From the NCBI GenBank assembly GCA_000310025.1, contig FN649751.1:978878-1042877 (forward strand): a stretch of 64,000 nt of DNA. The letters run 5' to 3'. Position numbers and translations under genes: made by a program. This document shows, piece by piece, positions 36,913-48,165 of the stretch (position 1 is its first letter; each line of letters starts with the position of its first letter). Under the pieces are notes generated by a model, which saw only the letters and a program-made list of their open reading frames with translations, ran no database searches and had not been told where the DNA came from. This DNA is from Ectocarpus siliculosus (taxonomy: Eukaryota > Sar > Phaeophyceae > Ectocarpales > Ectocarpaceae).

Positions 36913-38766
36913 ACACGCACAATAATTTAACGGTATTATCGGCGGCGGTGCTGAAACATGGTGGTACCGTTTCTAGCAAACAATGAATCCTCGTGCAGTT
37001 GTTGTCCTCTATTCTGCAGGCTTAGTTTTCGCTGTAGTTTGCATGAGAGTCTGTCTACCATTGTCTGCCCGGTGGCTACGTAGCATTGCAAAGTTCCGGC
37101 TCCTCAGAAAGAAATATTATACTATTAAGTACGTCTTTCAGGCTTATGTTGTGCCTCTTCGGGCTGCATCCCGTCCTGTTTCAAGCCAGCTCGCAATGGT
37201 GTGTTGTTTGTTGCTCCGTCCGGTGGATTTCGATGTGAGGAAGTGACATAACTTTGGTGGTCCTTGGCGAGATGCTTTATTATTTTTGTAGTGTTCTACT
37301 GTAGGCCTTCAGGGACGGGCTTTCTTCCATTGGTCTTGCACTGTTCTCCGAAATCTATCAGCGTTTTGCCCTGTATGTATGCGCGTTTGAGGTCGGGGTC
37401 GTTTTAGAACTACTTCTATTGCTGTAAATAGGAGTTGCCAGGGTCTTGACCAGGGGTCCGGTATAAGGGGCTATCTAAAGTACGGAAAAAGAAAGCAACA
37501 GTGGTAGATACATGTGTGGCACGTTGTGGGCGGAATAATTTGCTGGCTTCCAGCAGTGTCACAAACAGCCAGCAGCGTGTTCATGCTACATTTTTTTATC
37601 CCCTTTTTTTGCAGCGTAGACGTTTCTGAAGTGTCATTTAACACATGGGGAAAAAGGACTGCGCGGTACGACCAGTACATATTCAACCAAAGCTTGGGGG
37701 ATATGAAATCAGAGAAGCAAAGCGACCCATTGCTATCATTCACGGTCCGCTGAGCAAGGAGAGGGGCGAAGTGTTGACTCGGGGTGCCGACGGCGTCGGG
37801 TGTTGGCTTTGCCAGGCAAGAAACGGTTTTGTCCTCAAACGCGGCACCTGTGTACTGATTCTGTGCTCCCAACTCTCATCTCACGTTTGTTTGCGGATCG
37901 CCTACGGCTGCTTACTGACGTTGAGGCCATCGGTTTGGGCCACACGTTCGCCGAGTCGCGTCAGAGGTGTAGACTATCCTCCTCTGCACAGGGGAGAAAT
38001 GCGGTTCGTTACAGCAGCAGTGAACGCCCGTACCAATAACGTTTTTTAGGCCCTTGTCTCTTTTTTTTCTTTGTGGGGTATCGCAGCACGGGCTGTAGGT
38101 TTTGTGTAGGAACTTTAGCCGAGCATATGTTCGTGTTTCCGTTTTTTCATTAAGTGTTTGCAGTTACTTGCCGTTTAACGGTTTCAGATATATGTTTTGA
38201 GTCTGAATTATGCATGTAGTTGCGGGCATCTCCCCCCCGGTCGGGTAAATATAGTCAGTAGTACCCTGTCACCCAGTCCACAAAATGCAGGGTGTTTTTC
38301 TCCACAATAACACTAAGCTTGCATGCATCCGCCCAATGAGACCGTGGGTTGAGGGCCTTTGTACAATCCAAAGGGCAAGATTGCCGCGGTCGCCAGGCTG
38401 CAAAAATCGGTGGTGCTACTATTGTCCTCTCCTTCTCGTGTATGGTCTGCACTTGAACGCAGGAGGAAATACCGCTGCTTGTTGATACTGACGGCTGGTA
38501 TTATTATATTAATAGTAGTCCAGATGGTGGTGGTGGTGCCAAGTGTCAGAACCACATAAATACAGAGAGCCTCGCCTTGCGCAAACGACGTTTCTCACCC
38601 GCGCGGGCGCGATCTACATAATCAAACATTAGATACGTTGTTCTACATGTTGTTTGTACTGACGTTCCTCCACACCAGATTGAAATATCTATATCTTGTT
38701 GCGTGATTTGGTATTCACGGCTGATGACACATGCCATCCCTCGAAATATTGAATTTTTGAAAACAG

Positions 38767-38772
38767 AGAGAG

Positions 38773-38826
<54 letters not shown>
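38767..38826 (+). repeat. GA microsatellite
   Basis: A long, almost uninterrupted run of AG units in the gene-poor region downstream of the sulfotransferase. Confidence 0.95.
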
Positions 38827-38831
<5 letters not shown>

Positions 38832-39104
38832 GGTCAGTGCCGGGTGTTCGGACGTCATGTTTCTATTTGATTGGTTCATATGCCAACAGATGGCTATGGT
38901 ATGTGGTGTATCGTATCATGTGACGTTTACACACGCACACATGATCCAAGCCAAGATCTTGCTGTTGCAAGATCACACCCGTGTTGCAAGTCTCCACAAA
39001 AAGCGATTTTTTTTTTATTATTACGACAAGGCACCGATCACGCGGAGCCCCCACAGCGGCCGGATTCCTATGGGACAGGCCGTTATTCGTCAACAACTCC
39101 GGCT

Positions 39105-40310
39105 GTAGTGGCGATCCAAAAAGTGGCCAACCCTCTAAAGCAACCTTAGGCATGTCTCTACAGCGTGGTGCAAAAAAAAAATTGGACGGGGTCGTTTTTT
39201 CGAGGTGTATAGAGCGCTGAAGGTCCAATTGCGGGGGATCATGGGATCTTGCCGGCGATTCCCGAACAAAAAAATGGAGGTAGACATGTGGGGCGTTTTT
39301 GGTCCGTCTAGGCAATAGAGTGCTTCATTGGAACGACCCTCGTAGTGGCGATCCAAAAAGTGGCCAACCCCTCAATGCTACCTATGCCTATGCTATGCAC
39401 TCTGCCGAAGTTTCGAGCGAATTCGTCAACTCCTTCGTAGGTGTATAGCAGCGTGAAGTTCGGCGCTGACAGCTGCGAAATGGGCTTGAACCAGCAGCTC
39501 TTTCACTTTTGATAGCACAGCATTTGACAGGCTTAGAGCAAAACCAGGGCAAACCAAATGTCTACGCGTGTAGAACACAACAAGCTTGAGGTGTCCTGTT
39601 GATTTCATAGCACATAGCCATCTGTGTGGGGAGCACTAGCGGTGACAAAGGTGTGCACCAGATGGTGTCAAAGGGCAACACCTCATCGGGGGCCAAGCGG
39701 GGTACCATCGATTTTCGCGGAGCCCCTTTGTCATATTTTTTTTGCCTTTGTGGGACTTGCAACACGGGTGATCATGGTGTCCTGGTCTACAGCAGGCGGG
39801 TGCGGGGTTGGGGGCATCTGGAGAATCTCGTCTGCGGTGCCCCGCATACTGCGTAGCACGGTGCCGGTGCAGCAGTAGTGTTTGCACACGTGTTGCCCCC
39901 TATGGAAAAATTACCATATATATATTTTTATGCGGACAGTACAAATCCTGGAATCACACCTCCTGGCGGTCCCTCCGCATAGAGTTTTGAGTTATTCTGC
40001 TATGCCTCTCGCTGTAGTGCTGATCCCTAATCGTGCACATCCGATATGCCTTGCCCACACATAGAGATGCACACACCCCAATTTCTGTCAGGTTTGGTTG
40101 GGGTTAGGTCTTCAGCAAACGGCGTTGAAAGTCAGGTGCGTGCTTCCATGGCTTGGATTTCTATATGTTTTCGGAGGTAGACACATGATCGTTCTGGAAG
40201 CCACTTCTGCTGACTACTGGACTTAAGACTTGAATTTGGGCCGACTTTCGCAGGCCAACCGCGGACGCTGTAGTGGAGATCCCTAATCATGCACATCATG
40301 GATTAGTTCT
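39105..40310 (+). repeat. Diverged repeats of about 240-260 bp, gene-poor region
   Basis: GTGGCGATCCAAAAAGTGGC occurs at about 39108 and 39344. GATCCCTAATCGTGCACATC at 40021 and GATCCCTAATCATGCACATC at 40279 mark a further pair. TGGAGGTAGACATGTG-type words occur near 39275, 40172 and 55698. The pattern is old tandem or nested insertions; the family is unknown. Confidence 0.5.
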
Positions 40311-40626
40311 ATGGTACTTTATCTCTACGATAGGCAAAGCATCGGCCGAATCGGGGGACCGTAGTGTTTCAGCAAACCTCGGTGAAAGTTGGCTCCCAAG
40401 AGCTGAAAAGGTTGCGCGCAGCAGCAGAAAGCTGGTTCAACTCAGATGTGATCGTGAGGCATTTCTCGCGTCCAAAGCAAAATCAAAGGGTGAAAACAGC
40501 TTTCCAGTGGAGGGTATGACCTGCTTGAGGTGCCCGTGTACTTTGGTGGCAGGCCGAGGTCTGTGTGAGGAGCACGAGGTGGCGAAAGAACTGGGCTCAG
40601 CCTTGTCCAATCTGGGGAGGGGATGA
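40273..40626 (+). CDS. Doubtful ORF, 117 codons, Cys-rich C-terminus
   Basis: An ATG-initiated frame that begins inside a dispersed repeat. Its second half has a CLRCPC cluster followed by CEEHEVAKELG, and a basic helix before it. I recognise no family and see no splice partners. The start inside repeat DNA argues against a real gene, or suggests a fragment of a transposon protein. Confidence 0.15.
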   Translation: MEIPNHAHHGLVLWYFISTIGKASAESGDRSVSANLGESWLPRAEKVARSSRKLVQLRCDREAFLASKAKSKGENSFPVEGMTCLRCPCTLVAGRGLCEEHEVAKELGSALSNLGRG

Positions 40627-41359
40627 AACAAAATTGACCCCGCTGAAACCTGCGGCGTGATTTTTCGTCCGTACTTTTTTTCAATTTCGTATAGGGGGCA
40701 ACACGTGTGTTTGATAGCGCCCACAAGGAAGGCGGGCAGGATGCTCCTTCTTAAGCCATGGTTATGCTGTGTGTCGCTGTTACAGTTGGCTGTGACACGG
40801 TCGTCGGCATGGGTTTTTGTCGGGAACACGGCAGGGTCCCGCATCATGCACACAACTTTATCCAAGACCTGGGCTGGCTCTAAGGCGAGGAAAGAAATCC
40901 CGACTGCTGTTGCTCTGTCGTTCATGCGGGGGGAGATCATAGCGTGGAGACTGTAGCTCCCTCTGTTGAATTGCGTTTAGTTTGACTTTGAGGCACCCGA
41001 ACTTCGGTGTGGTGGAAACTTTTGGCTCGTTTGCATTGTACGGGTATGCATTGGCTAAATGCAGTGGTCTGATCTACAGCAGTAGCACATCAACTCCTGT
41101 ACACGGCAGCTCTTCACCAGGTCCAACATCCCGCACGGCAGTTGGGTTTTGCTCATTAGAACGACGACCCCGTCGGCTTTAGAACGGGACAGTGCGCTTA
41201 ATTGCGCCCCCCCCTCTACGCAAGGCCTGGGCAAACGGGTTCCCTATCATGTGCTATAGGTTGGGTTGAAGAAGGCTGGGACTGGCCTCTTTTCTATGCA
41301 TAGAATACGTGGTACTCCGGGCTACTCTGTAGCAGTACAGCAGCAGCACAAATGCAACT

Positions 41360-41433
41360 GCAGTGTGTTATTGTAACAGACTCGACATGGAGCACCGCAG
41401 TGTGTGATTGTAACAGACTCGACATGGAGCACG
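41360..41433 (+). repeat. 37-bp tandem duplication
   Basis: Two adjacent copies of a unit containing GTAACAGACTCGACATGGAG differ at only two positions, so the duplication is recent. Confidence 0.85.
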
Positions 41434-43278
41434 TGGATTTATATACCTCCCTCGACCCCCCCCCCCACAACCGTCGCCGTGCCACCTGCTACCTGCTGGC
41501 CTGCTTCGCTTTTGGGTTAGGAGGGCTGCCATCGGTAGAATAAAACCTGACGCCCACTACACAGCGTCTGCTGTAGACTATCCTACAAAAGACATGGTAG
41601 ATTACATGTAAAGCAGCGGTACGACCCCACACACGGGATGCCCTTCCCCTACGAAGCTACCCGGGCATACGGAATGGACGTTACATACATTCGAAGCTTG
41701 TCAATCCAGAGGGTTGTTGGGACTGACTGCACTCCGATTACTTAAAGCCTGGCAGGATATATGTTGGGCGCCATTTCTGCAGGTTGACAGGGATTTGCGC
41801 AGGAAGGGCGCAACACCGAAAGATCTACGGGGTGCCGACCGGCGAAGGACTACTGCGTTCCGATAGATGCATTGCTACTTGTTTAGTGTACATAGATCTC
41901 GACGGGCACCTCTGAATCCGATGTCTCCTCGCTTGTACCCCAATAGAGCCGGCGGCCTTAGCCCAGCAACTTTCGCCTCCATCACACGCAGGTCGTTGAT
42001 TTCCATTCACGCATACGGGGTTCCCGTGAGGTGTGCTTTCTGTGACGGCACAACGACAGACCCCGCAACAGCATCACACCTACCTGGCGTTGACCTTCAG
42101 TGTTGAAATGCCGACACGTAGGTGTGACGCGTGCCGTGTGGCGGTTTTCGTCCAACAAGGGAACGCTTTTGCAGGCTTCCCCGCACGGTGGAGAGGGCTT
42201 ACCTTGGTGCGTGATGCGGTTTACAGGTGCATTCCACACCCACACGGGTGGCCGGCGACGTTACCACCGCGGTAGCAGGAACGCGTGTGGTGGGATTGGG
42301 GCGGCGACGCTGCTCTGTACTTACGATGGGGAAGGCTGATGCTAAGGACGCTGATGTGGCTCTGAGGAGGTGCGAGAATCGCGGATAGAGGTCTTCAACA
42401 CCTTTTTATCTGCCCCGTAGCCGGCGTTTTTCTCTCCCGTTCACCAGCGTGTTATGAGACGGAGATAGGGTGGTGGTCTTGCGTTTCGCTGACGGTACGC
42501 CGGGCTTAAAGAGAGAGCCATTGCAACCACCATGTGATGCTTGGACTATTGCTATTGCAGGAACCTTATTCTTCTGTCCAGAACATGTCTCCGAACACGA
42601 AGAGGCGCTCAAGAAACAATCTTGCACTTTACGCACGGGGTAGGGTTTCGTAGCTATGCCCTGTTGTGTGTGCCCCCCGCCTCCTACCTAGCCGCGTCTG
42701 GGAAATTGTTTTCAGAGAACGAGCTTTGTCCATTCCCTCTGCCGGCGAAAACACGAAAGACCGTAACACTTGAAAGTTGGATTTGCTTGTGACAGCGGCA
42801 CCTGACTGATTTCTTTGCTCTTGAGGAGCGGGGTAGGTGGTACTGAAGAGGGAGATTTGTTTCTTTCATGGTCGATGTGACGACAGTCCAAGCCTCCGGA
42901 ATTGGCCGCTCTCGAGATGTCGTTATGGTTGGGGTGCGGCGCTTGGCCTTGAGGTACAGTACGCCACAGCCATTGTGAAATGTCTAGATTGACCCCGTGC
43001 AACTTAGCCTTGCTGACGGTACATGCGGAACTTCCCTCGTCTCTCATGCTGTACTTTCGCAGTGCATCTGGGAACTCGCCATGGCGCCTACGCCAACTAT
43101 GTTAGTTTTTGATATTGTTTTAGTTTGTGTGGATAGTGCACCAGGTCACCTAGAGCTACTATCCATAAAGGTCAATAAATTCCACTAGTAAGGTGGTTTT
43201 CACCGCAGTCTATTATACCCTTTTGTACGCATTACATGTGTCATCACATCTAAATCTACGATCGTTGCGACCAACCTG
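41434..43278. other. Gene-poor DNA, nothing recognised
   Basis: Short ORFs only, none with a recognisable domain, good splice-linked neighbours or clear repeat structure. Confidence 0.4.
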
Positions 43279-43306
43279 TGTCTGTCTGTCTGTCTGTCTG
43301 CCTGCC

Positions 43307-43373
<67 letters not shown>

Positions 43374-43440
43374 GTCTCTCTCCCTCTCTCTCTGTCTGTC
43401 TGTCTCTACCTCTCTCTGTCTGTCTCTGTCTGTCTGTCTC
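43279..43440 (+). repeat. (CTGT)n / (CT)n compound microsatellite
   Basis: About 160 bp of CTGT units with interspersed CT runs. The long apparent ORFs on both strands (poly Cys-Leu-Ser-Val or Thr-Asp-Arg-Gln) come from this repeat and are not genes. Confidence 0.95.
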
Positions 43441-44186
43441 TATTTGTTTCTCCCATGCTCGTATTGAATGCATCATGGCATGTGACAGCGTCAAGGTGGG
43501 GCCACTGAAGCAAGAAAATATCGAACTGCCGTCAGGGGTTTCCATGCAGACGTTGTCCCAGAAGCCTTCAACGGGGTCGCCCAAGCGAAGGTGCAGACAA
43601 TTAAACAGTGCGGTAGAATCTCGGCCACCTCATTTTTCGCGTTGAAATGTGTCGTTCAACGGAGGGATTTTGTTGTTAGGACTCTTACCATCCCTGGGAC
43701 AATCGGAGGCGTTTTATTCCTCAAATGACGCACCTTTCACAGGGAGGTAGGAGCACGAAAGGGCAGGATGGGCAAGTCGGCGAGCATCTTTTGTTTTTCT
43801 TTCAATGCATGGAATCAACGTGTTACGTTGTTGAACATTCGTGCGCACAGGTACTCGTTTAGACTACGTAGCACCGTTCTACTGATGCGACAGAGAGAAT
43901 ATGTTATTCTTCTTCGTCCGAACTCGCGAAGAGTTACGTGCGCCCCCATCGCTCGTTGGCTCTTCGTTTTACGTGAATTGCATCAGTGAACGGATGCACA
44001 GGTTGCAGCCACTGCGCGTCGCTGTAATCCCATTCAGATTGCCGGTCTTGACCGTATTTTATACAATATGTGCATCTCTCTCTCGCTCAAAGCTTTTCTG
44101 CCCAAGCCTCAGCCACAAAACCCACGCATCGCCCTCCGCAATGACACCGGTGCACCGATATGCGCAGACTTCATTCGATATGTTGG

Positions 44187-44545
44187 TTTTCACCCATGTC
44201 GTCATGCTGCCGCAAGCTGGCGAAAAGCATCTAATCGTTCTGCCTTCCTTACACACGGGCGGCAGATCGTTTTCTCTGGGTGCACATGTATTTGTTGCCT
44301 GCACAGCAGCTAAGACCAGGAGATCGCACTCACATGGGGAGGCGGGGTAATCAGGGGTTCTTTGTGTAGTGCGGTGAGGAGCAGAAACCTCACACACCCT
44401 CCCTCGATACATTTTTGAGCATTTTTTGGCAAAGTCGGAAGGAACGATTTGCCATCGGTGATCGGTCCTGTGGGAACAATGCGCCGTCCTCTCGAGGACG
44501 GGTGGTCAATGGTCTAACCGCTAAGGCATGCAATACATAACAGTA
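44187..44545 (+). other. Good copy of sequence duplicated in distorted form at 44781-45138; ends in the tRNA-like module
   Basis: Ends with GGTGGTCAATGGTCTAACCG, CTAAGGCATGC and AACAGTAC directly before 28 C (44546-44573). This is the same module and poly-C border as at 4760, 26970 and 29402. Confidence 0.7.
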
Positions 44546-44573
44546 CCCCCCCCCCCCCCCCCCCCCCCCCCCC

Positions 44574-44680
44574 AACCTTTTATTTATCCTCTCCCCAACA
44601 CCACCCACCCTTTTTTCCCCCCCACGGCTGTTCTGATAGAAGCAGCAATGGCCAGCCTGACTGGCGGGCTTACCCCACCA
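44574..44680. other. Probable artefact: distorted copy of about 45161-45267, possibly chimeric
   Basis: The first half follows the good sequence after the right poly-C tract (ACCTT, TTATTTATC, then C-rich). The second half (GGCTGTTCTGATAGAAGCAG onward) instead matches the reverse complement of about 47772-47825, so it may come from a repeat. Confidence 0.5.
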
Positions 44681-44780
44681 NNNNNNNNNNNNNNNNNNNN
44701 NNNNNNNNNNNNNNNNNNNNNNNNNNNNNNNNNNNNNNNNNNNNNNNNNNNNNNNNNNNNNNNNNNNNNNNNNNNNNNNN
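44681..44780. other. Assembly gap (100 N)
   Basis: Exactly 100 N, flanked by distorted copies of nearby good sequence, as at the first gap. Confidence 0.95.
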
Positions 44781-45138
44781 TTTTCACCCATTTTTTCATG
44801 TTGCCCCAAGGGGGGAAAAAGCTTTTATTTTTTTTCCTTTCTTTACACAGGGGGGGAAGTTGTTTTTTTTGGGGGGCAAAGGTTTTTTTTCCCTCCCCAG
44901 CAGTTAAGCCCGGGGGTTCCCCTTCCCAGGGGGGGGGGGGGTAATCGGGGTTTTTTTGTGTAGGGGGGGGGGGGGGAAAACCCTCCCCCCCCCTCCCCGG
45001 ATACATTTTGGGGCATTTTTTGGAAAATTGGGAAGGAAGGTTTTCCCTTGGGGGTTGGTTCCTGGGGGAAAAATGCCCCTTCTTTTGGGGGGGGGGGGGT
45101 AAAGGTTTTACCCGTTAAGGCAGGAAATAAATAACAGT
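44781..45138. other. Probable assembly artefact: distorted copy of 44187-44545
   Basis: Starts TTTTCACCCA like 44187 and ends AATAACAGTCC before 22 C (45139-45160). Words such as TTACACA, ATACATTTT and GCATTTTTTGG keep order and spacing, and total length differs by one base. Other bases have turned into G, T or C runs. Confidence 0.85.
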
Positions 45139-45260
45139 CCCCCCCCCCCCCCCCCCCCCCGCCCTCGACACCTTAATCTAATCTTGCCATCACCTCTCGC
45201 CTCCTTTATCCCGCCCGTGGCATTCTGCCGATCGCGACAACTGCCCACCTTACACTGCAG

Positions 45261-48165
45261 CAAGCCCCCACCGCCGCTGGTATTCATCCACGGATCGTAC
45301 CATGCGGCATGGTGTTGGGCAGAGCACTGGATGCCATTTCTCGCGGCAAAGGGCTACGAGACATACTCCATCAGCCTTAGAGGGACTTCTGGGACGCTCA
45401 TCCCCGGAGCTGAGGTCCGTTGCTGGTTCGCCGGCGTGTGCCGCGAAGCGTGTGATCGTTTGATGCACCGCTTGTATGGTAACCATGCGTCCCGTGCGGA
45501 AGGGATAGCAGAGGGTTCGTGAGTAACATGGAGCGGTCTTGCAACAAGCAGGCAGGAAGGCAGAATATGTGTTGTGTCTGCGGGTTCGACATCTTACCTC
45601 GTGTGGATGCCCGTAGTGAAGGGTTTTTACTATAGAGGAGGGGTGCCATACCCGTTGCTCAATGTATCTTGTGCGGAGTACCGCAATGTACATGTCGAGA
45701 CACAACAGTGTCGTGATCAGCGACAAACACAGCTCGTGCTTTTTGCACTTTAGCTGGGGATGGTGTACACAGTCTCAGAAAATTGCCGCCGGACAATGCA
45801 CATTACCGTGTCCTTCTTTTTGTGTTTAGTTCTCCGCACACCGAAGCGCACGCAGGATTAACTTTTTTGCGCGGTCCCTATTCGTGTCTGCCTCTCTCTG
45901 CAGCCAGACGCGAAAGGCATCAAGGTGAAGATCTCCGACCACGTTGATGACATTCGGAGCTTTGCGGAGACCTTCCTGCCCGGGCGCCGGCCGGTTTTCG
46001 TCTCTCACAGGTTAGCCAAGTCCGTCGATGCATATATTCATTCATGTTGACCCCCTTTGCATTTGCCTGGGTGAATTGTCACGAACAACACCCCCGCGAA
46101 TCTGTGTTTCCGCCGCTGGTTGCTCGAACGCTTTGCTCGTTTCCCTGCGAGCTGATTCTGGCGCGGTGCCGCGAAAGTTTGCCAAATCAAAGCGACTCGG
46201 TTTTTACCCCAAGTCCCTCCACCGGTCCTCCTCCTGGCGTGCCTCCATGACACGTATGATTTGCTCTGATGTAGCTTCGGCGGGGTGGTTCTGCTGAAGC
46301 TTTTGGAAGAGCTAGCGACTGAAGGTGGTCAGGGCGAAAAGGAAAACAAAGACAAGGAGGGTGCCGATGGAATACGGCCGGCCGTGGCCGGGGGGGCGTT
46401 CTTGTGCTCGGTACCCCCCTCAGGGAACGGCCCCATGACAAAGCGATTCATCAAACAGGTGTGCCGTAGTAGCCGGGTGCGGTGGCACCGTCGAGGTTGA
46501 TGCGGGGCAGCAATGGGCTCTGTGTCTGCACTGCTACCGGTGCATAGCGAAGCTGAGCGCAAGTTGACATTCTCCGAAGGATAAGGAGCTCGCGTCAAGG
46601 TTGCCATCTGGCCGCGTTCGCCTGTTTTTCACATGATGCTTCATGCCTCGCACTTTTCGCTCGGGAGGCATGCGCCGGTCGATACAGAATGTACAGAACA
46701 ACACGCACCGTTCCAGCTCGACCTCTGCTGCCTGTTGTTTGCACTTACTTACACCACACACGCGTGCCTTTCACGTCGCGCGTTTGGCTTGGCTGCAGAG
46801 ACCGGTGATGGCGGTGAAAATCGTGCTGGGCTTCGTTCTGAAGATGGCGGTGTACTGGCCGTGGCTGGCTCGAGATCTCTTCTTCTGCCAGGCGTTGGAG
46901 CAATCGGCGCTCAAGAGGTGACTTGGAGGTGTCACCCCAAATGGGGCCAAATATCGTTCTACCCCTCCAAGTGGACTCGGAATCGGGCGTGCCTAAAACC
47001 TTCCGGTTGCTTGTTCTGCTTTCTGAGCGTTCGATAATATGAGACATAGCAACTCGTCCCTGTGCCCCTCGACGTTCGATTAGGACCAATGCAGATGCGA
47101 TTATTCTCGCCGACACAGATAACCTGTGACTTGCGAGACGTTGAAGTGTTCCTGTCGGTGGTCGCGAGACAGGTGGTGATGCGTAAGCACCAAGCATGAC
47201 CCACTGGTGAGCACGTGTGTCGTCCCGGGAAGAAGCTTAATGGCAAAAGCGTCTGTCTCACAGTGTTGCCTTTTTCCTCCCCAGATCCAGACCGAGCCCT
47301 TCGCCATTTACACCCCGCCTTGTTTTCCATGCGCGAACATCCGCACCAGATACATGTCACGTTTCAAGGCCGACTCCAAGAATGGCTTGGATCTCATGGA
47401 CTTTTCGGGCCAGCTGCCAATGAAAATGGCGAACGCGGACGGGCAGGCAACGTGGGTGAACCAAGCCCCACCCAGGTAATATTGCATTCCGGATGAGAAT
47501 CGTACTACGGTCTTTGGTCATTGTAGTTGTGATTGAAATATAATGGTTTAACGTGTCGTGTTTGCTTGCCCCTCAGCACGTGCGCGCCTCTGATTTTTGT
47601 TTGCCGTCTACCCCTGTGCTGTTTTTTGTTTTCTCACCGGAGTGAAGGTTGGTGATCGGGGCAGAGCGGGACCGCATCGTGGATGAGGCAGGTGTTCAGG
47701 AGATGGCCGCGTTCCTCGACACCGACTACGTAATGCTGCCAACGGTGCCGCATGAGGTCAGTGATTCTTGTAGTGTAAGCCCGCCAGCCACCCTGTCCAT
47801 AGCTGCTTCTATCCGCACAGCCGTGTTGACGGCCTCATTTTCTGTCCTCTTCCGAGCGGACAACTCGAACGTTCCCCACCCAGCGTTGTTGTGTATGATT
47901 TGTGCTGGGATTGTTGCTTTCGTGCCGTTGGGTTGTGCATGTTGTGGAAGTGGCGTGTTGGTTGGTCACTATGTAGCGCTTACCAACGTAGCTTGGTCTG
48001 TTCCCGGTCGTGACTGTGCGGTAGTCCCGCCTTTTCAATGCCCCGTGAACCGTGGGATGCTTATCGCCCCCGCAGGTCATGCTGGGTCCCGATTGGCCGT
48101 TGGGGGTCGCGCGGCTTCTTCAGTGGCTGGAGACTACGGACTTTGCCATGTCGAGCAAGCCATGA
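45261..48165 (+). CDS. Alpha/beta hydrolase-fold enzyme, seven exons, 5' exon(s) not found
   Basis: A serine hydrolase of the alpha/beta fold; the substrate is unknown. Exons: 45261-45414, 45904-46010, 46275-46458, 46799-46917, 47350-47475, 47648-47756, 48076-48165, with agreeing phases, about 296 residues, stop TGA at 48163. The oxyanion strand is PPLVFIHGSYHAAWCWAEHW, then AKGYETYSISLRG. The nucleophile elbow is VFVSHSFGG, split across an intron. A cap segment carries AFLCSVPPSGNGPMT. The acid is likely in VIGAERDRIVD. The catalytic histidine is PHE in the sixth exon, followed in the last by VMLGPDWPLGVARLLQWLE. The first visible exon starts in phase needing two bases from upstream, and no ATG lies in frame, so an earlier exon is missing. 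It should lie in or beyond the damaged region around the second gap. The elbow has Ser where the first Gly of GxSxG usually stands. Confidence 0.88.
47772..47825 (+). repeat. Small repeat inside the last hydrolase intron
   Basis: Its reverse complement matches 44627-44676 over about 50 bp at roughly 80 per cent identity, including GATAGAAGCAG and CTGGCGGGCTTAC. The element type is unknown. Confidence 0.4.

Larger units (their letters stand above)
35902..38760. other. Intergenic DNA after the sulfotransferase, no gene recognised
   Basis: Contains two MITE-like elements and a CTG-type microsatellite, listed separately, and several short ORFs with no similarity I can name. G-runs occur at 36152-36165 and 36365-36376. 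Confidence 0.5.

Noticed and set aside
43193-43645. Overlapping frames on both strands around 43200-43650
   Set aside because: They are translations of the CTGT microsatellite.
44390-45006. Frames spanning the second N gap
   Set aside because: Same reason: N placeholder and distorted sequence.
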